DNA of 64,000 nucleotides from Evernia prunastri (GCA_003184365.1 NKYR01000010.1:124001-188000), one strand, 5' to 3'. Positions 47,355 to 59,544 are shown, numbered from the stretch's first letter. The notes: generated by a model from the letters alone, not told the origin. Made by a program: numbers and translations.

Positions 47355-48144
47355 CTAAGACACCATCGTGCTCGCAGTCGCGCTCTCGTATCTCCAGGTG
47401 GGCGGTAAAACACCAACAGATTTGTAGTATCTCGAAAGGCGGTGGATGCGGGATTCGATGAGAATGAGGCGGAATTTAGAATCCTTATCGTTCCGGTTGC
47501 GCTCGAGATGCTTGCGGACGGCAACGGCCTAACGTTCGTCAGCGCCAGTTGCAGACGGCCAAAAAACAAGTAAAACATATTAAAGATGATCATACCTTCT
47601 TGATCAACATGTACAGGTCCTCTGGAATCTCTGGTGCAAGACCTGTCATGTAGAAATCACTCCGTCAGTCATAGACCAAGCGGAGGCAGTGTCGTGTAGG
47701 ATCGCTGCAGGAACAGGCCGAGTATCTCTTGCAATTATTGGTTCACCATACCGTTCGATTTCAATATGCGCAGACTATTAAAAGTTAATCGAAAGGACTA
47801 TCGAGAAGATGGGCGGGTTCATTTGTATTTACATCTTATTTCCTACACCAGCACATTACATTAGCACTCATTCTCTCTCCCCATCCTCTCTGGCTGAATT
47901 ACACCCATCCCGCTTCTTCATCAAGACTGATATGAGACTCACCCGTTACGAATTTCACCTGGGCCACCCCATGGGAATCTCTCAATACGACGCCGATCTG
48001 AGACGGTGTGGCTCCCTTCTTCGCGAGCTTGCAGATCTGATCCACCACCTGCTCGGGCGTGACTTTCAACCATGCAGGCGGTGTACGGGAGTAGGGAAGG
48101 GCGCTGGCCGATATACCTTTGCCGTTGCTGTGAAGGCGACCCAT
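47355..48144 (-). CDS. RPS13: 40S ribosomal protein S13 (uS15)
   Basis: Five exons (47943-48144, 47833-47842, 47752-47774, 47596-47642, 47355-47528) encode 151 aa, exactly the usual uS15 length. It begins MGRLHSNGKGISASALPYSR. The family core KKGATPSQIGVVLRDSHGVAQ and the C-terminal KDSKFRLILIESRIHRLSRYY are intact. The second exon is only 10 nt (flanked by GTGTAG and GTAAAT) and supplies GNK plus part of Ile. The third is 23 nt (LRILKSN). Leaving out either one breaks the conserved VTGNKILRILKSNGLAP and the frame. The frame is open upstream of the ATG but without another ATG, so the start is secure. The protein binds 18S rRNA in the small-subunit body. Confidence 0.96.
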
Positions 48145-48896
48145 GATTGCGGTTCCTGGTTTGCCGTTGCTTGAAGCTTGGAGCGAGAAGTTGAGTTGGG
48201 GTTTGGTGGTGGGTGCCAAGACTCGCGCTAGTGGTGATTTAGCGAGTGCAAGGCTGTCATTAGTGCGGAGGAAATCTCGACTTCAAAATTTTCGAAATAA
48301 GTTACTCTTCGCAATGCCAACCGCGACTGGATGCTCACTCGCCACCAGTCCTGCTTGCACACCAACTGTCTTTGCAGCTTAAAAGTTCTATATCAGCAGC
48401 AATGAGCTCCCCCCATAACATCGCCGCAGGTACGTTTACTTCTCTCTTCGGTTTCCAAGCAAAACCTCCCTTCGAGCACTTAGTCAAATGATGATATTTT
48501 CCAAATTATTCAATTATTTTCTGGTACCTCTTATGTCAGAGCCGTTCACCGGCTCGATGATCTAACCGGACTTCTGATGTCTTTCGCTCGCCACTTCTCT
48601 GTGCACTTTCGTCACGACGTCCAAACGAAGAGTTGCGGAAATGCTGACTGCGTTGTATGGGTAGTGACTACGGAGATGAGGGACTGACATACCTACACCG
48701 ATTGCGTGTGTTGTGAGTGCAATAGTAATCTGACGCTGAGGAGAGGCCGGGTCAAGCAAATTAGGCTTGTGGCATCAATGAGATGTTGTTTTTGTTATTG
48801 ACTGCGAGCATGCTTTCTGAGCTTTCTGATATAATGCTTCTTTTATGTACGTACTTGGACATTGCGGGTAGCTGGACTCAAGTCATTGGAAAGCTA
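48145..48896. other. intergenic region with a possible orphan first exon
   Basis: Divergent from RPS13, an ATG at 48402 starts MSSPHNIAA and meets a good GTACGT donor at 48430. I could not find a convincing following exon before 48896, so I do not call a gene. It may be a short spliced gene or a leader. The rest (48440-48890) shows nothing recognisable. Confidence 0.35.
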
Positions 48897-50836
48897 TCAA
48901 GCTCGGCCCAAATGCCCTAAATTGTCCCTCCTCACAACCTGCCCCGACTCCCTCTTCGTCACCGTAGCATTCCCGCTTTCGCCTCCAGCCCACGTGCTCC
49001 GCAACCCATACAATTCCACACTAACGCTGACCCCAGGATTCAAGTCATTAGTCCCTAAAATAGCCGTATCCAGCACACCCTCCGGGAAGAAGATCATCGT
49101 CCCCGCCCTTTCCCCATTACCAATAAACACCTCCAAAATACTCCTATCTAATACCCCGAGCATCCTAAAGTCCTGCGTAGCTGGATCCCGCCACAGACTC
49201 GTGCTGAACTGACCCGTGAAAAAAGGATTCGAGAAGCCATTGGTATGGCTCCTGTCCAGCCAAAACGGTGTGTCGTCTCCGTTGCCGCCGTTGAGGAACA
49301 CGCCGCCGCGGACGTATTCGCCTGTTACAGAGGACAAAAAGGTGAAATTCGCTGTGCCGGTTGCGTTGGCGGCGGGAATGGAGGTGATGTTCATGGAGAA
49401 GGAGAGCGCGCCGCTAGGGACGGTGGTTGAGTAGTCGTAGAGAATCGAGGTGTTGGCGAAGCTGGAGGAATTGGCCAGCGAGGTAGGGGTTGTGTAGAGA
49501 GGGGAGTAATCGTACGGGTAGGAGAGGAGGGTATATTCGGAACGGGTGGTATTTGCGAGCACGTTCAGGCGCGGGACGGTCATGAAAGAGCGGAAGTCTT
49601 CGAGGGACCCGGTGGGAACCAATTGGGCGTACTCCCAGTTACTGGCCCAAGCGATGCTGATCTGGGGAGACGTTGCCGGGATGTTGTAGAAGAATTGACC
49701 GGCGTAGTTGTCCTTGCCAAAGTCCGTAAGCCGGGTAGCTGCGTCTGCAGTGGTGAAATGGGTGCCGTTGAATGTACCCGGGAAGTACTGCGATATGGAA
49801 CCACCTTGAGGAGCTCCTGGGTTGATGCTGATTTGCAAGATGTACATTTCATCCGTAGAAGCAAAATTCGAAGAATCCAATGGCTCTGCAAGAGAGTCGT
49901 TTTTGAGCATTGGCAGTGAAACGAGGTTGGGGCACTCATACTGAAGACCTAGGAGCCCAGCATGACTGAAATTAGAGGCGTGCGTCCAATTGGTGAGATT
50001 TGGGGATGTGAAAACGCCAATGACGAAGTCTTGAGCATATGAAATTACTGCAACCCACGACTTCGTCGGTGCATACCATAGCACTTTCGGATCGCGGAAC
50101 TGAGTGCTGTTGATCGAGATGACGGGGTTACTGGCATACTTTGTGAATGTGTAACCGCCATCTGTCGAGTAGGCAATGTCCTGCACCTCTTCTTGCGCTG
50201 TGTTCAAGGTGTACATGGCGACAACGCCATTGGTCTGATTTGGAAAAAATCCGCTGGTGTTGTTTACATCGATTACCGCAGAGCCGGAAAAGATGCCTTC
50301 GCCTTCAGCGCCTGGGTATATGGCGATCTTCTGGTTCTCCCAAGTGTACAAATCTCGAGAAGTAGCATGGCCCCAGTGTTGGTTACCGGCCACAATGTCC
50401 GTCGGGTTATCTAAGATTACTTCAGTGCTTGCACCATCGGCGCATTTGGCGATGGCACTTACACTGATAGTACAGGTGGTAGGTGCCATTTGCGTCTAAG
50501 AACATACCATTGGGATCGTTCTATTGCTCTGTCAGAGAATGCCCCACATATGATTTTCGCGCTTTGGTATCTGATGACGCCAATTGTCCTGCCCATTGCA
50601 GGCCAGGATTCCCTCGGGAAGCTTAGATTTGGACTTGGCTCGGGCGTAGGCGTGCATCGACCTACCATAAAATCAATTGGCGGACTGTAATGGATCTGTG
50701 GCCGCAAAGCGCCATTGTAGTTTCCTGGTATGGGGGTACCTGTGGGGACAGTAGGCTCGACATAAGAAGACGTTGGACTCTGAGATTGAGCACAAAGCGC
50801 AAAGAAGAAGAGAGATATGAGAGAAGAGAGATACAT
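48897..50836 (-). CDS. secreted GH32 beta-fructofuranosidase / exo-inulinase-like enzyme
   Basis: Three exons (50666-50836, 50463-50520, 48897-50410) encode 580 aa. Signal peptide MYLSSLISLFFFALCAQSQS. The catalytic motifs of family 32 are all present: NDPNG (nucleophile Asp) at the exact start of exon 2, FRDPK (transition-state Asp) and YECPNL (acid/base Glu). The five-bladed propeller is followed by a C-terminal beta-sandwich from about residue 390, with many N-glycosylation sites. It hydrolyses terminal beta-fructose from sucrose, inulin or levan outside the cell. Which of these it prefers cannot be read from sequence. Exon 2 is only 58 nt and starts in phase 0 with AAC of NDPNG. No transporter or regulator lies next to it. 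Confidence 0.93.
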
Positions 50837-52081
50837 ATTGTTTAGAGATGGTGAAAACGATGGCTAGACGAGAGTGTCAAGGGGCAGCCTATCTTATTTG
50901 AGGACGAAGATGAGAAAAAGGGTTGAGACGGGACGTCATGACAATGGTACTGTATGATCTTGCATTAAGGTACATTAGATCTCTTTGCTTCCCCGCATCA
51001 TCTCCGCATCTGGTCTTGCGCAGATGCCGTGTGGTATAAAAGGTGGGCACCTCAGTCGCTGAAAGAGGCGTGAAGGGCCGATTGATGATGCTTAGGATGA
51101 GGAAGGAGTTTCCTCTTCCTTCCTGACACATCTTTGCTTATGCTCGTATAAGAGACTGCTGCTTTCACGCTTTCCTTCGTCCTCCAGACACATGGCCAGC
51201 GGACCGAACGCAATTTGTACAGACTTAAGCGTGGTGTAGTGACAAGAATATGAATAACAAGAATGAGGTTAAAATTGAGAGTGAGAATGAAATTACATAA
51301 GGAACTCATTGAGAGTAATCTAGACGATGCGGGGTAAAAAGTAGCGTCCAATTCGACCCCACTTTCTCAAAGGGCCTGTACAACCTTCAAATGTCTATAA
51401 TCTTGGCTCGCCTTGGCCCGAGAAGACTGAGCATCGCCGAACGCATCTTGATATGTATTCCTTTGTGGCAGGATGTTGTCATTGCTTTTTGGCAAGCTGG
51501 ACAGGTCAACCAGTATATCGACTTGATATTACTGACTTGGTCACCATCGTCTTTCTCCTCTGGGTTTCCCTGCCTCTTGCCGTACCGCTGACAAAGATTA
51601 TGAATGGTCATGAAGGGTAAGACTGCGTGGACGCTGGCTAGTACTTGAAATTTTCCGGGAGTCTGTTAGGAACCGTGTAAAGCGTAGAGGTTAGAACAAG
51701 GTGGGCAAAAATCTTGAAAAGAGACACAGAATGACAGCGTATAGGGAAAAACAAAGACCGGGAACTCTCTAAGACATACGAGGTAGGACACTAGGTTGTA
51801 AGGCATGATAAACATGTGGTACGAAGGAGAGACGACAGTTTAATCACACGCGAAACCTCGTCACCTGAATTGAGATTTCAACAAAGCCTTATTGAGACCA
51901 TCGAATTTGATTGGAGTTCGCTCTTATTTGACTGTATCAAATAATTCTCACAGACGATGACTGGGTTTGATGCATCTCAGCCGAACAATCAAACTACCTC
52001 ATCCCGCCCTTGCCTGCTGGCCTCATACAAGACTCCTGCACACCTGTGCCTCCTGGGTCCAATCCTACGATCTATGCCTCT
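50837..52081. other. 1.2-kb intergenic region
   Basis: Upstream of the GH32 gene (50837 to about 51300) and 3' of SF3B1. There is a possible TATAAA-like box near 51035 (GTATAAAAGG). The frames at 51387-51611 overlap on both strands and are not credible genes. Confidence 0.5.
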
Positions 52082-55000
52082 TTATAGCACGATTGCGAGC
52101 TCATGGCGGTTCATGTGATCTTCGTTCGGAAGATTGGGGAAGTAGGGGACCATGGAATCAGCCGCACCAACATAGGAGTCGTTGTACAGTCTCCAGTATG
52201 GTTGACGAACGCGCCTGGCTGGATGGAACAGGCCGGCCCATACATAATTCATCACCATTCCAGCACCGACTGCCACTCTGATGGCAGATATAGCATCCAC
52301 TATACGGTCGATGACGTGAGGAGATGTTTCAAACAGGTTGGGGCTAGTGGATACCGTGTCAGCGATCGCGGCCGTGAGATGTATATGCGGACAGAGAGGG
52401 AGTCAAGGAACATGCTTACTAAAGGAGATTCAATAGGTGTAACATGGCATCTTCACAACCCATGCCTACCACGCCCAGAGCAATGTGCGAAACAGTGCTA
52501 GCCGCGGTCTGACGGTGGACTTGATCGCGGTCTGTAAGGGCGTCTTCGAGAAGAGGAGTGATGGCATAGACTAGACGATTTTTGGAATCAGCAACGGCTT
52601 TCATATGGCAAGTCGTGGAACAGGATAGATGGGGAGGAAGATTTGCAAACATACCGTAGTCCTTGCTCATCTCCCCAATGTATTCAGCAAGGAAACTAAG
52701 CGATTTCAATACCCCGTTTTGCACGTTGAGTTCAGGAACTCTGTATTCGTTCATCAAGGCTGGAAGGACGGTGAATGGTGCACAGGTTTCGGCAACGATA
52801 CCAATGGCTACGGCAGTACAGACACGGGACTGTCGTTCTTGTACTCGAAGATTGTTGAGCAGCGTAGCGAGTACATCTTGTGGTCCAATAGCTTTGGCAA
52901 TGAAGCCAAAGGTATTGTTAGCTGCACGACGGATACCCTTCTTATGAGCTTTGAGCATGTCGAGTAGCTCAAAACAAATCCGCATCCATTCCCTGGCGTT
53001 GACGCTCTCCGGGCCACGATCAGCGATACGGCCCACTAAATCTATGGTGTTTTCTTGTACCTTCTCGTGCCGATTCCGTAAGATGGGTGTAAGACGTGGG
53101 AGAAGGTCTTTAATGGGTGGTTGCATAGAGTTGATCCCAACAACGGTGACAATCGAACGCAAAGCACCAAGTATTGAACCTAGCACTTCAGGGTACTCCT
53201 CCCCTAAGTACTCATACAACACGATACCGAGCTTGCCCATCAAGGCATCTTCGCTGCATTGCTTCATGACCATGGCGATTCTGGAGATTAGATCAGCAGC
53301 CTGCTGACGAACGGTGGCGGACTTGTTATTTAGTCGCCATAAGATGGTGCTGACGATCTGGGGCAAATAGGGCTTGCATCGTGTGCCGAGGGCGTTGACG
53401 ACAGTGCCAAACCCGTTGAGCATTACAATATCTTCGACGCTTTGTTCTTGGAACGAGTGGAGAACACCGTCAATCAACCGCTCTTCAAGCCTCTCGCCAA
53501 TGTCTGCAGCACCCAGACTTGCAATGACTTTCTCAATCGTCTCAAGGGTCATTTTTCGGTAGGCCTCAGACTCATCTTTCAGATTATTCACCACCCTCTC
53601 CACAATTTCGCTGACACCAACTTTTTGTCCGAGGTCTACAGTCGTTTCAACGACCTGTCGGTAATTTCGCTTGTCCAAAGCCATTCGGCGGACCCAGAAA
53701 CTCTTGAAGAATTCGGTGAGGACGTGCTCCTTGAGATAGCCGGCTGTCACGCCATCCGTGCCTGCACACTGAGACACAACTTTCAGTACGACCTTCTTCA
53801 TCTCCTCATCTGGCGATGAAAACTCTCGAAGCAGGATCTCCATAATCTGGCTTGTGTAGTAATTGGCGTATTCCTCATCCATCAAGGGGATAATATAGCC
53901 AACTGCTTTGAGGAACCCAGCCAAACCTTTACCTCGTTGCTTTCGTGCACCTGTCCAGAGTGGATTAAGAATGTCGTCGAAACTTTCGATACCGTAAGGA
54001 TTAGCAGCTTCAGCAAGCGCAGCGATTGCCAGACTTGTGACAGTCCTGACCTTAGCTTGCTCGTCGTTAAGATTGTCGCCAATACAATCCACTAGGCCTT
54101 TGAGATGAGGGAGGATAGCACATCCCATCAAGATTGGGATCTGCTGAACGATCTTGACACCTGTGTGCCTAGCTTGCCATGACTTCTTGCTTCTACATAC
54201 AGCTCGAAGGAAAGGAAGCAGAGCTGGTATGCCTAGAGCCGAAGCAACGACGGCGAAGGCCCTGGCGGTGGTGTTTCTTACGTATTCGTCAACATGGTCT
54301 ATGTCCGGCCTCATAGTACTGATCATATGGGCCAAACCAGCTGCTTTGCTGAGATTGGAGATAATTTCGCGACCTTCGACCCGAGCGTAGTAGTCCTGAT
54401 CAATGAGTAATGGTTCGATGACGACGAGAATCTTGTGTACATAAGGACGGACGAGATCGTCGAGCTTGTATAAGACGCGGTCAATGACCTTGACAAGTAA
54501 ATGTCGTTCCTGGTCTTCAAGCGTTTTCTCCATGAGTAGAGGAAGGATTTGGTTGAAAAGAGGGCCAGCACCAAATTGACGTGCATTGTCTGTCAGCTGC
54601 CGGAGCGCAGTCTTGCGCATTGGTGGTGTTCCATTCTTGACTTTGAGCAAAAGGCGCATTATCTTCCTCTCTTTGAGTTCTTCCACTGACATGGCGTTCT
54701 CATCACCACCGTCCACTAGCTTGCCAAAATACGCCATATCCTCCGCCTTGAAAAATTGTAGATCGCCAACTCCAGGGATTTCCGTAGGTAGTTGTTTGCC
54801 CATAGCTCGAGCGTTCTCTGGTTCTTGCATCATGAAGCCTCCGATGCCAGTAGAGCTCGATACAGGCGCTGGTGTGCTCATGAGTTTCCGAGCAGGTGTT
54901 CTTATTGGTGCATATCCTGGTGGCGGATCCAAGACCTTGTAGCCTTCGCTGGGCAGCATCATGTCAAGCTCTTCGTCTGATAAAGGCGCATTCCGAGACG

Positions 55001-55937
55001 ATATGTCGGTCCCAAATGTTGTGGGCATCATCACGGCACCTGATTGCGATGAATGCATAGGAGTTGCTAGGCCCTGTTGACCGACTGGAGTGGCGTCACT
55101 AAGAGATGGCGCTTGATCCCACCGTGAGCGTCGAGGAGTAGCATCGACAGCTACCTCTCCCGGTGCTGGCGTCTGGTCCCATCGAGATCGTTTGGTTTTA
55201 GAGTCAGCCGTCTCTGGAGCGGGTGTGCCTTCCCCTGCTACATCCCAACGCTGTTTCCGCTTCCTTCCAGAGGCCACTGTGACTGTAGAACCCGCCTCTT
55301 TATTTTCCTTGTCGCTACTGTCCTCATGTCGGAGCGTGGCCTGATGCTCAACGACACCATCTTCTCCGTTCGCTTGCTTGTCTGCAATGAGTTTCTTCAC
55401 ACGTTCTTCTTCCCTCTCGAGATCCCTTGCGGCCATAAGCTCGCGGTAAGTTTGTCCTTGGTCTTCGACTCCTGCCTGACGATTCGCGGCGAATGGATCG
55501 GCGCGGGTCGGGGTAAGTGGCCCTCGAGCCAGTCGACCTTTGCGCTCATAATCAGTCTGTCTCGAGACGATTGTAGCTTGCCTTTCTCGGCCTTGCAATA
55601 AGTCTTCTTCTTCCACTCCTCCCCCATGCGCAAACTCATTCATCTGCGCATTCGTTGCCGTATACTGCCCCACAAGCCTTCTACTTCCGTCACTCCCATC
55701 TCCATCCTGCAGATCATCGTCCCCATCCACAGCTATTGAGGCATCATAGCCTGCGAATTTATCACCTCCATTTCGATCGTAGAGCTCCGTATCGAAGCTC
55801 TCATTTAGGGAAGCCTTCGTCGATACGTCAGCTCGTTGGCTGGAAGGGTCAAAAGTCTTTGAACCTTTCTTTCCCGCCGCTGTGGCGTTGCGCTCTGCTT
55901 GCAGCTTCTTGACAGCTGCAAAGTCGGCGTCAGACAT
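52082..55937 (-). CDS. splicing factor 3B subunit 1 (SF3B1 / Prp10 / Hsh155)
   Basis: Three exons (52655-55937, 52420-52570, 52082-52343) encode 1231 aa. The disordered N-terminus (about 1-330) contains several UHM-ligand motifs of the basic-x-Arg-Trp type: RKRKQRWDVAGEGTPAPE, KRSRWDQTPAPGE and RRSRWDQAP. The rest is about 20 HEAT repeats ending in LFHPARRVRQPYWRLYNDSY. As part of U2 snRNP the protein clamps the branch-site helix. The first intron (52571-52654) is 84 nt, a multiple of three and free of stops, so reading through it gives an apparent 1172-residue frame; the splice restores the conserved YIGEMSKDYVYAITPLLEDAL. The second junction restores NLLYPNLFETSPHVI. It sits on the same strand as the U2AF large-subunit gene upstream. 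Confidence 0.97.
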
Positions 55938-57169
55938 GTCGAAAAGCTTAAGAGATATTGCCCTGTTTCTCGAATGAGTTTTGACAGAATTGAAGGGAAG
56001 AGAGAAAGTTGCGAGTATTATGAGATTGAGTCAATGTCTAAGTCACGCAAATGAAAAAACCGGCAATAGTTACCCGGACCCCGGCACTAAACAGAATTAG
56101 GCTAGTTTACACCAAAGTATAATAGGTACCTTAGCGGAAGGCTATGGATCCAAGAAACGGTGTAAAGGCGGTTACTTTTTGGAGAATGGTTTCAGTACGG
56201 TGTAAGGGTGCAGGACTATATGACGGTTATTTTAAAAACACGTTTTCTAAAATCTACAGTATTAGAATATTAACGGTAATAGATTAGTTATTAAAATTAT
56301 ACGTACTCATAAAAAGAACCGAAATAATTATTTTACCGTTTTATATTTGAAACCATTAAAGTAATGCCAAGCCTGCCAAGCCAGATGCTCGGAAGATCTC
56401 TACACTGAGAATAATCAACGTTCTTAAAGAATGAAGTGTAAAAATGAGCGATTTAGACGATTCTCTTGCGGGGGTGTCCTTCAGAAGTACACGCCTATGA
56501 TGTGGGGGGGGTGGGGGCTGTTGGTACCATGGATGGAACACTGTCTGTCGGATAACAGACTTCCGATAGCAGAAACCGTATATTTTGAAAAACGGTTCTT
56601 ATACGGTATCTCAACAGCTACCATTATTTAAAATATACGTATTAAAAATTTAAATCGTACTTATTTTGAAACGTATTAAAAACTTCATCGCCTTTAGGCA
56701 GAATCTAAATTTGATACGTCTCAAAAAAAGAACCGTATATACACCGTATATATACCGTATTTTGCACCCGGCGCCGCTCGCTAAGGTATTCTTAAATAGA
56801 GAAGCCTCAGAACTTCATCGTCTCTGCTGCATACCTCTTGTGTCTGTTTGAGACCATGTCACAGAGATAGGGGATGCAACTCTGGGAAGAGAGTGCATAT
56901 TTGTAGAGGCACCGCAGACATGAAAACATTTGACATTTCTTGGCTGGTCTAACTACCATAAGCAAGACTGGGTGATGCCTCCAACTGCCAACACTTTTCC
57001 TCCTGATTATCATCTCAAGCAGACCGAGTACAACTACAATGCGAAGAGGCCAGAAGCACCTCAAGGAAATGTGAATTTGACAGTGACACGCAGGAGATGT
57101 CATTGCATGCTGAGAATCCTCGATTCCTAGCTTCCCTTCGCTCATGGTCCCTTGTTTTCTCCACCAATC
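55938..57169. other. intergenic between SF3B1 and U2AF, with AT-rich island
   Basis: It contains the SF3B1 promoter (near 55938-56100), the AT-rich element at 56206-56769 described separately, and the U2AF 3' region. No coding gene. Confidence 0.6.
56206..56769. mobile_element. AT-rich, possibly MITE-like or RIP-mutated element remnant
   Basis: 564 bp bounded by GGGTGCA on the left and its inverse TGCACCC on the right. Both ends are followed inward by ACGGT-type motifs (left TATATGACGGTTATTTTA; right, read inward, AATACGGTATATATACGG). The interior is extremely AT- and TpA-rich with repeated AACCGTATA/TACGGTAT words, unlike the flanks. I see no target-site duplication and no transposase frame. 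It could be a small non-autonomous DNA element or a fragment altered by repeat-induced point mutation. Confidence 0.4.
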
Positions 57170-59249
57170 TTACCATGCGCCGACCTCGAAGTTCTCCTAT
57201 AGACGAGTTAGCATATTCTAAACCGTAGGAAGTAGGTGGCAAACTTACTTCGGAAAAGTAGGTAGTGACCACAGTTCGGTCTGCAAATTTCCTACCAGCC
57301 AGTGCTTGCAGGGCTTTACGCGCAGACTCCGGTGTGTCGTATTTGACATAGATCTTGCCAACACCATTAGATTGCCTGCTTCCACCACTAGGCCTCGGAA
57401 CTTTCATCTCAAGTACTTCGCCGTATTTGTCACACTCTTCCTTAACGTCTTCGCAGATTTCTAAAAAATGTTAGTCACTTGCCGGTAATCAAAGTACGTA
57501 GCCCACTATACCTTCATAGTCCTCATTGTCAATGAGCTCCTCTGGTGTCACCATATTGAGTAACTGTAAGACCCGACCTTCATCCAGATCATTCGATGTC
57601 GTACCGGCAAGCATCGACATTGCGTTGACACCCATTTCAAGTCCAGCAGCTTGAGTGACTCCAATACTAGCTCTCGTAACCTTGAGATGCGTGTCACCAA
57701 GCTCCATACCGTTGAGGCCATCGACCGCATTGTCTGTGACAGTGGGGTCAACGTACTCGCAGAAGGCAATACCCTGCGAAGAGGTTAGTCATGGATGACG
57801 ACGGCGTCTCTGTCACTTACTCTAGATTCCTCAGTGCTACTATCCTTGACCAGGATAAAAGCTTTGAGCGGCCCGAAAGCTGTCAAAAGCTCCATCACTT
57901 GTTCGTCCGCCAAGCTTGGAAGGAGGTTTGCCACGCTGATCTTGTTTGGCGTATCGGGTACTATAGGCGACACCACACCCTCTTGGTACTCCTCGTCTTC
58001 GACAACAGATGGTACAATATAGTCTTTAGGCCGTCGGACTGAGATACCTAGGGAGCTGCCGTTTGCGGTGCCGTTGGAGGTCTCCATGTTGTCATTGTCT
58101 TCCATCCTGGTCCCATCTAACGCTAAAGCAACGGTAGCCTCCATAGGGTTCTTGAATTCCAACAGCGCAAATGTCCTATCATTCGAGATTTGTGCGGATA
58201 TGCAAGGGTCTGGTGCGGATATGACATTGAGCCCATTGAGCTGCAAGTTGAAGAAATTGATAATGCTTTCGTCCGTAGCAGACGAAGGAAGATTGTGAAC
58301 AAACAGACGTTTCGACTGGCGTGCGTTCGATGGCTTCAGTGCCGCGTTGCCCGCGGAACCACTTGGCTGGTTCATGAAGGCTTGCAATCGGCTTGGGTCC
58401 ATCGGCTGCTGGCGAGGTGCGCCTGGTAGTGGAAACATACCTTCACTGAATGTCAACATCAAAGTTATCGATCGCTAGAAATTGAGACCGCTTACCTGAA
58501 AGTTTTGCCTGCTCTGCTGTGACATTCTCGTAACCAGGAGGTTTTATGTCCCATTGTGTCAATCTCCTCTTTCTCTCAGTGATGGGTATAGTATCAGTCA
58601 GATCAGGTGTAGGCTCCTTCTTTTTGGGTGGAGGACTGGCACTCTTTTTCCTATCTCTACCTCCCATTTGCATTGCGAATTCATCGCGATCGCTTCTTGG
58701 AGGTCCTCCACGACCAGCGGCACCTGGCCCTCGGTCCATCCGACCCTCAAAAAGATCTCTGTCCCTTCGTGGCGGACGTTCATAGTCATCACGCCTAGCA
58801 TCACGTCTCGACATTCCTCTGTCTTCTCTGTCGCCTCTGCCACCTCTGTCTCCTCTATCTCGGTCCCATGCCCTATCATCTCGTGTGCCTTCCCGACCAT
58901 AACGGTCTTCACGTTCGCGAGCTCGATAATCACGACTGGAGGAGTACGAGTCTACATCAGGCTCGCGGCGTCTTGAATCTCGATGTCTGGGAGACCTCGA
59001 GCGTCTTCTGTCGCCGCCTCGGTGGTGGTCCCTGTCCCTGTCCCTTCGATCATCTCGTGAGGACTTCAATCACAATGTTTGTCAGTGAATTGAGGACGAA
59101 TCGAGTGTTATGAAGCTTACGTAGTGGTCCCTAGATGAGCCATGTCTGCCCGAGTCCGCACCCATGGGGTTTGTATCAGTATCATGTTTGCGAATCCTTG
59201 GTAGGGCATTTGTTGCCATGCTTCTTGACGAGTAGCTGTCGCCGTTCAT
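57170..59249 (-). CDS. U2AF large subunit (U2AF65 / Prp2), 3' splice-site recognition
   Basis: Six exons (59121-59249, 58496-59063, 57821-58440, 57512-57773, 57249-57460, 57170-57196) encode 605 aa. An Arg/Ser/Asp-rich domain (about 40-150) precedes the U2AF35-binding motif, RRLTQWDIKPPGYENVTAEQ (about 205-225, key Trp), then RRM1 (KRLFVHNLPSSATDESI), RRM2 (NKISVANLLPSLADEQVMEL) and a C-terminal UHM with its Arg-x-Phe loop GRKFADRTVV. It binds the polypyrimidine tract and, through the UHM, the Trp motifs of SF1 and SF3B1. The last exon is 27 nt (ENFEVGAW). It is divergent from OGG1 (295 bp) and upstream of SF3B1 on the same strand. Confidence 0.95.
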
Positions 59250-59544
59250 CTTGCGCAGATGTTATGACTGCCTGAATGCCAGCTTCCTCCACACGATACG
59301 GCGGAAAGAGCTCAAACGATGAGAATAATTAGCCTGGCACGGATAATTGTATTGTGATACCAGCGGGAGGAACGTGGCTCGTGGTTCGCAAATTTCTAAG
59401 CTAGCAGTTGATAACAACAGGACACTCAATTTTAATAAAATCCAATCACTTTACGGACGAGTGGACGCGCCAGCCAGGGCATGGCGTGTTTTCGCGATTT
59501 ACATTCGAGGCCTTCATTCATTCTGTTTGCTCTGAAGTAGCATC
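59250..59544. promoter_or_regulatory. bidirectional promoter U2AF large subunit / OGG1
   Basis: 295 bp between head-to-head start codons, with no other room for regulatory DNA. No named site identified. Confidence 0.55.
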
